NCBI GenBank assembly: GCA_038503035.1
Contig: JAVSML010001008.1
Coordinates: 687,164 to 751,163 of the forward strand
From: Crocodylus rhombifer
Taxonomy: Eukaryota; Chordata; Crocodylia; Crocodylidae
Direction: 5' to 3'
Length of the DNA: 64,000 nucleotides
Below are positions 58,481-64,000 of the stretch, one piece after another. The notes under the pieces were generated by a model. The model had not been told where the DNA came from and searched no databases. It saw only the letters and a program-made list of their open reading frames with translations. The translations under genes were made by a program, and so were the position numbers. Each line of letters opens with the position of its first letter. The first letter of the stretch is position 1.

Positions 58481-60326
58481 GTTTAAAGTAGGGTGACCAC
58501 CTTTTCAAAAGTCACACATGCCTGCCTTCCCCTCCCCTTCCTGCTGCCACCACCACAGCTGGATGAGAACCAAGCAGAGTGGGAGGGGGGTGGATGCATG
58601 CTGCCTGCTGTGGCCTCAGTGCCTCCCATCTTGCTGCCTTTCCCTTGGCAGCCTCACGTCAGCCGTGTGCCCCCTTCCCACCCAGCAGCAGCAGGGGGTA
58701 CAACTGAAAGCCACCACTGCCCCGCAGGGGATGCCCCACCATGGTGGAACAGTTCAGCATGGGGCCCCTGGGGGCACAGCAGGAGGGTGGGGAGCCCTGA
58801 GCCCATGGACAACAGCCCACATCTGCCTCTGCCCCATGTACAAATCTGAGGGAGCTTGTGCCCCCCTGCACACCCTGGACAAGCAGCCTACAGTTCCATC
58901 CTACTCCTTGCCCTAGCCTCATGCACTGCCCTGGCTGGGCAGTGCCCCCAGCCCCTGCCCCGCTCCCTTCCTCACCATGGGGGTGTCAATATGACCCTCT
59001 ATACCTTCTAAAACACTTCCATAGATTTCATAGACATTAGGGCTGGAAGAGACCTTGGAAGATCGAGTCCAGCCCCCCACCCAAAGGGCAGGAAGTCAGC
59101 TGGGCTCATAGGATCCCAGCAAGATAAGCATCCAATTTGTTCTTGAAGGTATTCAGTGTAGGTGCTTGAACCACCTCTGATAGCAGGCTGTTCCAGACCT
59201 TGGGGGCTCGGACAGTAAAGAATTTCTTCCTTATGTCCAACCTGAAATGGTCTCACAGTAGTTTATGACCATTCAACCTCCTCATCCCTTGGAGCGCTCT
59301 GGTGAACAAACGTTCCCCCAGATCCTGGTGGTCACCCCTGATAAACTTATAGGTGGCCATTAGATCACCCCTGAGCCTGCGCTTTTCCAGGCTAAAGAGC
59401 CCCATGACTCTTAGCCTGTTGTCGTAAGATCTGTTTTCCTGACCTCTGATCATGTGCGTGGCTCTCCTCTGGACTCTCTCAAGCTTCTCCACATCCTTTT
59501 TGAATTGTGGAGCCCAAAATTGGATGCAGTACTCCAGCTGCGGCCTCACCAAGGCCAAGTACAAGGGGAGAATGACGTTCCGGGATTTGCTTGAGAAGCA
59601 TCTGTGGATGCAAGCCAGCGTTTTGGTCACTTTAGTAGCCACAGCATCGCATTGCAGGCTCATGTTCATCTTGTGGTCAATTCTGACCCCCAAGTCTCTT
59701 TCTTCCATAGTGCTAGCCAGCATAGCACTGCCCAGCCTATAAGGATGCTGCAGGGTTTTTTTACCCAAGGTGGAGAACCTTGTATTTTTCGGTGTTAAAC
59801 ACCATCAGGTTCTCATCCGCCCATTTGCTGAGCCTGTCCAGGTCAGCCTGGATCACCCGCCTGTCTTCTGGCATGGATGCTTTGCCCCAAAGTTTGGTGT
59901 CATCAGCCAACTTGGCCAGTCTGCTTCTGACTCCAATGTCCACATCATTAATGAAGATGTTGAACAGTATGGGTCCAAGGACAGAGCCTGGGGGGACCCC
60001 ACTGGTCACAGGACACCATGAAGGAGGAGGGGAGCTGCTGTCCACTCTGCCCAGCTGTATTTCCCATCCATGTGCATGTGTGTGGGAACATACATGCACA
60101 TAGAACCCCCTGCGTCCTGCTCCCAGCAACCCATTGCAAACTGGAATACTGCCAGCATGCAAGGAGGGACCTGCTGCTTCCTGATCTCTGCAGGTGCTGT
60201 GAATTCTGTCTGCACATTCTGGGACAAATGCTGTCCCAGAGTCAAGCAGCCCAGGCCCAGGACTTGAGGTTCCCATTGCAGGACTGTCTCACCCAATTAG
60301 GGATGGGTGGTCACCCTAGTTTAAAG
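58481..60326. mobile_element. hAT-type element with perfect 8-bp TSD, containing a CR1
   Basis: The element occupies 58489-60318, starts TAGGGTGACCACC and ends GGTGGTCACCCTA (perfect 13-bp inverted termini), and is flanked by GTTTAAAG at 58481-58488 and 60319-60326. Removing the CR1 at 59022 to about 60018 leaves about 0.83 kb of GC-rich, non-coding DNA: a non-autonomous hAT. TAGGGTGACCA-ended elements are known in reptile genomes. It is inserted in the repeat represented by 57965-58480 and 60327-60690. Confidence 0.95.
59022..60018 (-). mobile_element. CR1 LINE, 5'-truncated, nested in a hAT
   Basis: Minus-strand CR1. The 3' end lies at about 59022 (AGATTTCATAGACATTAGGG), followed by the 3' UTR and ORF2 C-terminus. 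Translation from 60010 downward gives VPPGSVLGPILFNIFINDVD, then KLADDTKLWGKAS (YADD box as LADD) and DLDRLSKWADENLMVFN. After a frame change near 59765 it gives RDLGVRIDHKMNMSLQCD, LACIHRCF, RPQLEYCIQFWAPQF and RRLRGDLMATYKFIRGD. The copy is truncated in the palm domain, just upstream of the PQGS-type motif (here PPGS). Two frames and the mutated motif show it is inactive, but decay is lighter than in the CR1 at 61-3108. Confidence 0.95.
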
Positions 60327-60690
60327 CAGGGGCTTGCATTTTTGTTTTAACTTGATGCTGCAGGAATGGATGTGGCTGTAGGTGTGGAACGGCGGCCACA
60401 GGGGTACTGAGGAGCATTCCAGGTTTTGAGCCCTGCCAGGGGCAGGGGAGCAAGATAAAAACAGGCTGAGGCTGAGGGCCAGAGCCTGTGTCCAGAGAGG
60501 ACAACTGAGTGGGTGGGCCAGGAGCTGCTGAGAGGATGAGACTGAAAGACCAGGCCTGAGTCAGTGGACCTAGGCTACCAGTCTACAGCAAAAATACCCT
60601 ATAGGCTACAGCTTAGAAGCTGTAAAAGCTCATACAAGAATGTAAACGGCATCTGTGAGGCATGGGTGTAACTGTAGGGGTGGAAGGAGA
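60327..60690 (+). mobile_element. Right part of the repeat split by the hAT
   Basis: Continues the sequence interrupted at 58480. It has two related blocks, GTGGCTGTAGGTGTGGAACG (about 60371) and GTGTAACTGTAGGGGTGGAA (about 60665), separated by CCCTGCCAGGGGCAGGGG-type GC-rich text and GTAAAAGCTCATACAAGAAT. The ends are not defined. Confidence 0.4.
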
Positions 60691-60799
60691 TCACAAATTC
60701 AGCCCATTCTGGTAATTAGGTCCAGAGGAGTCTGAACCACAAAGAATAACTGTGTGCAATGGGGTTGGAGCCCCAGGCTGGGGGTGGGGAGGGGGAGAG

Positions 60800-60830
60800 G
60801 AAGAGGGAGGGAGGGAGGGAAGGAAAGAGA
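60800..60830. repeat. GGGA/GGAA simple repeat
   Basis: Purine-rich run AAGAGGGAGGGAGGGAGGGA continuing into AGGAAAGAGAG. Confidence 0.9.
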
Positions 60831-60929
60831 GACTACCTTGGGGCTCAGCCCTCACACATAAGCAGGCCATGTCAAACCCATGGAAGACTAGGAAGAGCAC
60901 CCGGAGCTTGCCAGCCTCTGAAATTAGTT

Positions 60930-61065
60930 CTTTTCTGATGAGAACTAATGTTAGACTGGGTGCACCATTTTTAGGGCAACCTAAACCCTGTGAGTACTTG
61001 CAGACCTGGCCATTTAGAAGGTTGGTTAGGGCAATCTAAATATAATGTGTGTGTGCACCCACAGT
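60930..61065. mobile_element. Terminal part of the repeat also at 50700-50820
   Basis: Matches the right end of the 50340-50820 element in the order given there (AACCTAAACCCTGTGAGTAC, CATTTAGAAGG, AATGTGTGTGTGCACC). The start is not resolved. Confidence 0.4.
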
Positions 61066-61982
61066 TGTGTTATTTAGTTAACTCTGGTGAAATATCACAC
61101 TTCTTTTTATATTGCTCTTGGCACCTGAGGTAGCAAGGAGCCATCTAGTACTCATCAAATAAGTGCCACCTTCAAAGTCAATAGGGCTACCTGAGTGGAG
61201 TTTGGGGATTCATAGTGTTTTCAGGAACAGGTCTGTGAATCAGAAAAGCAAAATACATTGGGGTGAGAAAAAGAGGGAGACAATTATACCCATCCATCCA
61301 CCCACAAAATTTTCCTTTGTAATTGTGTAAATATATATAGACTCCTCCTACTGAGCCTTGACTTTAGTCATCATTTGGCATTTTGTTTCCAGGCATTACT
61401 GATGAGTTTCAGATCAAATGAATTCATTTCTTCAGTTCTATTTACTGTATCCTAGCAACCAACAACTCTGGAGGGAAAAATTTTGTGACATAGGAAACAG
61501 TGGAAGAAAAAAGAAAGCCCCTCTTACATATTTAATTCTTTGTACAGTTACTTTACTTGGATAACGGTTATGCAAATTGATTAGAGGGCATGTCAAATCA
61601 GCTTGTTATTTATACTCAACAAAGCTTAACTCTATGAATAATTCTGATTTATAACATTAAATATATAAAATTTTCCTTTCATTTTCTTAGGATACAGATG
61701 GTCTGTTTCAGCTAGGAAAAAGAAATAGATTTTATGAAAAATATTTTTATATAGGCATTTTCAGATAACTGTATGGGAGAAAATTAAAAGGATTACATAT
61801 GTGGAAACATAATATGAAGCATTATATAGATTATTTTTGTAAATCATTAATAAGGTCAGGATTGCATGTATTATAAGAGAAAATGTAAATATATAGGGGT
61901 CTAATACTATAGGCATATTTCAGGCTAAACTTCCTTGAGAGTTAATGGTAATTTCACCAGAGGTAGAATATAAAGATTGTAT
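61066..61982. other. AT-rich spacer, nothing recognised
   Basis: No gene or repeat terminus recognised. Confidence 0.45.
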
Positions 61983-62030
61983 AGGTCTCTCTCTCTCTTT
62001 CTTTTCTTTTCTTTTCTTTTCTTTTCTTTT
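61983..62030. repeat. (CT)n then (CTTTT)n microsatellite
   Basis: TCTCTCTCTCTCTTTCTTTT is followed by five further CTTTT units. Confidence 0.97.
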
Positions 62031-62369
62031 TAACTTCCTTTATGAGGGTCTGAAAGGAAAGTTCTTGTTCTCTCTCCGATCTTGCAGTTAACTCGTATCT
62101 TAATTATGCTAAGCAAATACCTACTCTTAAGAATAGTTTTGGGTAGTTAACAAAGTCCATAGAGAGTAAGGAACAGGTATTGAATTTGCAGACAGGACAG
62201 ACTTTTTGAAAGGTCTAAAACTTTCAGGACACAGACAAAGGTTTTGGAACATGGGAATTTCTCTTTCATCTCCCAAAGTTTTAGGTAAAAAGATTGAAGG
62301 CAAAATTTTAAGCAGTGGTTAAATGCATTACAAGCCTAAGTCTCAATGGCTTTCAATATGATTTAAACT

Positions 62370-63078
62370 CATGGTGCTCAATCTCAAGCCTGTGGGACTC
62401 CCTGTGGGTCCAGGTATTAGCGTAACTTGGGATGTTTGAGAGGGGCACCAAGTTAGGGCAGATATAGAAACTACCGCGTTGCCATGCTAGGAAATCTAAA
62501 TCAGTTATCTACTTCTTGTTGCTTTCAGAGCAACAGAGCTGTGTGGACAGAGTATGAAGAGATAGAAATGCAGCTGGTACAGTTAGAAGTTCCTGGCTCG
62601 GTAGGGCTGCTGCTCTCTGCCTGCTTGATCTCAGACCTTTGCCCCTGCCCACACCGCCACCCCCTGCTCTCAGAACCCAGGCTCCCTGCTCCCACTCTAT
62701 CCCCCCTCTCAGAATTTGTTCCCTTACATTACCCCTGCTTTCAGACCCATGTGCCCCTGTCTCACTCATAGGGTTTGCCCCTGGCACCAGCTTGGTTTGT
62801 TATATGCCACTGGGTCCTGCTACTTGTGGGGTGAGGGAGCAGTGGCAGTATTAACTGCTGCTCCCATGCTGCAAAATTCCTGGCCCTGTGGGCTGGATGA
62901 TCTGCCCTTTTGCATCAGATTTATCAGCCCCTGGTCTGGCCAGTGTGCAGGATTGCTATGGAGTTGGATCTGGCATATGGGATCAAACCTTCAGATTGAA
63001 CCTATGTGCTGATCCTTTGCAGAATCTGGCCCATCTTTGCACCACTGGCCTATGGAGCCAAAAGGTTGGGCATCGCTG
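62370..63078. mobile_element. hAT-like element with CAACCTTTTGG-type terminus
   Basis: The left end CATGGTGCTCAATCTCAAGC with CTGTGGG and the right end GAGCCAAAAGGTTGGGCATC with GCTG form imperfect inverted termini. The interior has repeated GGGCTGGATGATCTGCCC and GGATCTGGC text and GC-rich, non-coding sequence. The flanks ATTTAAAC and ATTTAGCA agree only partly as an 8-bp duplication. The layout fits a common reptilian non-autonomous hAT that ends CCAACCTTTTGG. Confidence 0.5.
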
Positions 63079-63876
63079 ATTTAGCATCATAAGCCACATT
63101 CAAGGTGCCTTTGAACCCTTTGTTCAAAATGTGAGCATGAAAATATCAGATCACTGCTAATCATAATTGTGTGTGTGAAGATTTTCAGGCTTTATTAAGA
63201 TGGAGTTGAATAATAGTACTATAGGCTGGCTTCAGCTGAAGTACTATATCCGGCCCTTATTACACAAAAGAAATAAAAACCGAAAAGTTCCAGGCCTTGG
63301 GAATTAGAGTGATTTTTATTTGATGAGATCAAAACATTCAACTTGCGTATTTTCAGAATGGGATGCTTCATTTTGTTAATTTATTAAATATAATTTTAAA
63401 TGAAAAAAATCAGGCAGAAGGCTAGGTTGTTTTTGTCAAAATCAAATGTTTTGGTCTACCCAAACTAGTTTTTTTTTCAGGGTTTCCTTCCCCCCCCCCC
63501 CCCCCCCAATTTCAGTTTGTGCATATGAGAGTATGTGTGTGCTTCATTCCCTCTGGAAAGAAAAAAAATATATATATAAAACTCCCCCCAGACCAAAAAT
63601 TAGTTCTGGTATCGTTTTAATGTCATGCTACTTGTCTTGTTGGGACTGCAAGTGGTATCTGGTTCTATCTCTGCTGGCCTAGAACCAAAATAAAGGGATC
63701 ATTCTAGTGTAAGCTTTTCTCTGATGATAAAGTATCACCCTTAAAATTTGTAGGCTTTTCCTTTCCTGGGAAAAAGCGACCTGGTGAACCAACAGTAAGA
63801 GACTGGGGTTTCCCCAGCTAGTTCTTGACCGTCATGGAAATCATACTGAAGTAAAGCTGGAAGGAACCTCCAGAAT
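63079..63876. other. Spacer with an 18-C tract
   Basis: A run of 18 C lies at 63490-63507 and a short TATATATATA run near 63569. No gene recognised. Confidence 0.5.
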
Positions 63877-64000
63877 CATGAACGGTGCATGCCCCTGGTG
63901 GTTCTGGGGGTAGTGGCAAGAGCCCGGTGGCAGCAAGCTGGGAGCTCCTGCAGATGCTACAGGCACTGTCAGCAATGGTGGGGGCGGGGCGGCATGTGCA
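63877..64000 (-). mobile_element. GC-rich non-autonomous DNA element, copy D, cut by window end
   Basis: Read on the minus strand, this piece ends CCACCAGGGGCATGCACCG then TTCATG at 63877, matching the tail of copy B (CCAGGGGCACACAGCG, TTCATG). Before that it has GACAGTGCCTGTAGCATCTG and AGGAGCTCCCAGC, matching the last internal unit of copies A-C. The adjoining octamer TCCAGAAT (63869-63876) would be the target duplication; its partner lies beyond the window. Confidence 0.75.

Overview
The window looks like non-coding nuclear DNA from a large, repeat-rich sauropsid genome, most likely crocodilian and less likely turtle. The reasons are the number and state of CR1 LINE copies (at least nine, several keeping the CR1 3' tail with its short ATCTATGA-type repeats), a dense and varied set of non-autonomous DNA transposons, a MIR-like SINE, CpG-poor AT-rich spacers, and no dense coding. 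No host exon, RNA gene, CRISPR array or bacterial-type gene could be supported. The long open frames are either parts of decayed LINE proteins or chance frames in GC-rich repeats.

Layout. 0-3.1 kb: an almost complete CR1 ORF2 on the minus strand, broken by frameshifts. 3.1-9.7 kb: three copies of a GC-rich element (A, B, C), a foldback, and one or two members of a GGGTGCATCTACATGTG-ended family. 9.7-20.5 kb: mostly unique-looking AT-rich DNA with a SINE-like tail, a TIR element near 11 kb, CR1 scraps and two related DNA transposons (18.9-19.8 and about 20.2-20.5 kb). 20.5-26.9 kb: AT-rich DNA interrupted by a composite at 23.94-24.57 kb. 26.9-31.5 kb: two unrelated decayed non-CR1 LINEs in the same orientation with a MIR between them. 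31.5-32.6 kb: a foldback hAT with a perfect 8-bp target duplication. 35.9-38.2 kb: a palindrome, another GGGTGCATC element, and a MITE with 77-bp terminal inverted repeats. 39-48 kb: CR1 tails and a TAGGGG-ended element abutted by CR1. 49.9-50.2 kb: a well-preserved Tigger/pogo miniature element. 50.3-57 kb: GC-rich foldbacks, two more GGGTGCATC elements and a local duplication. 58-60.7 kb: a three-layer nest (older repeat, hAT, CR1). 62.4-63.1 kb: another hAT-like element. 63.88 kb to the window end: the start of a fourth copy of the GC-rich element.

The features therefore work as a stratigraphy of transposon insertions rather than a pathway. The strongest evidence is internal: perfect 8-bp duplications at 5165/5540, 9377/9670, 31545/32379 and 58481/60319, the TA duplication around 49878-50203, and the retained reverse-transcriptase and endonuclease motifs. 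Family names rest on recalled knowledge of vertebrate repeats and were not checked against a database.
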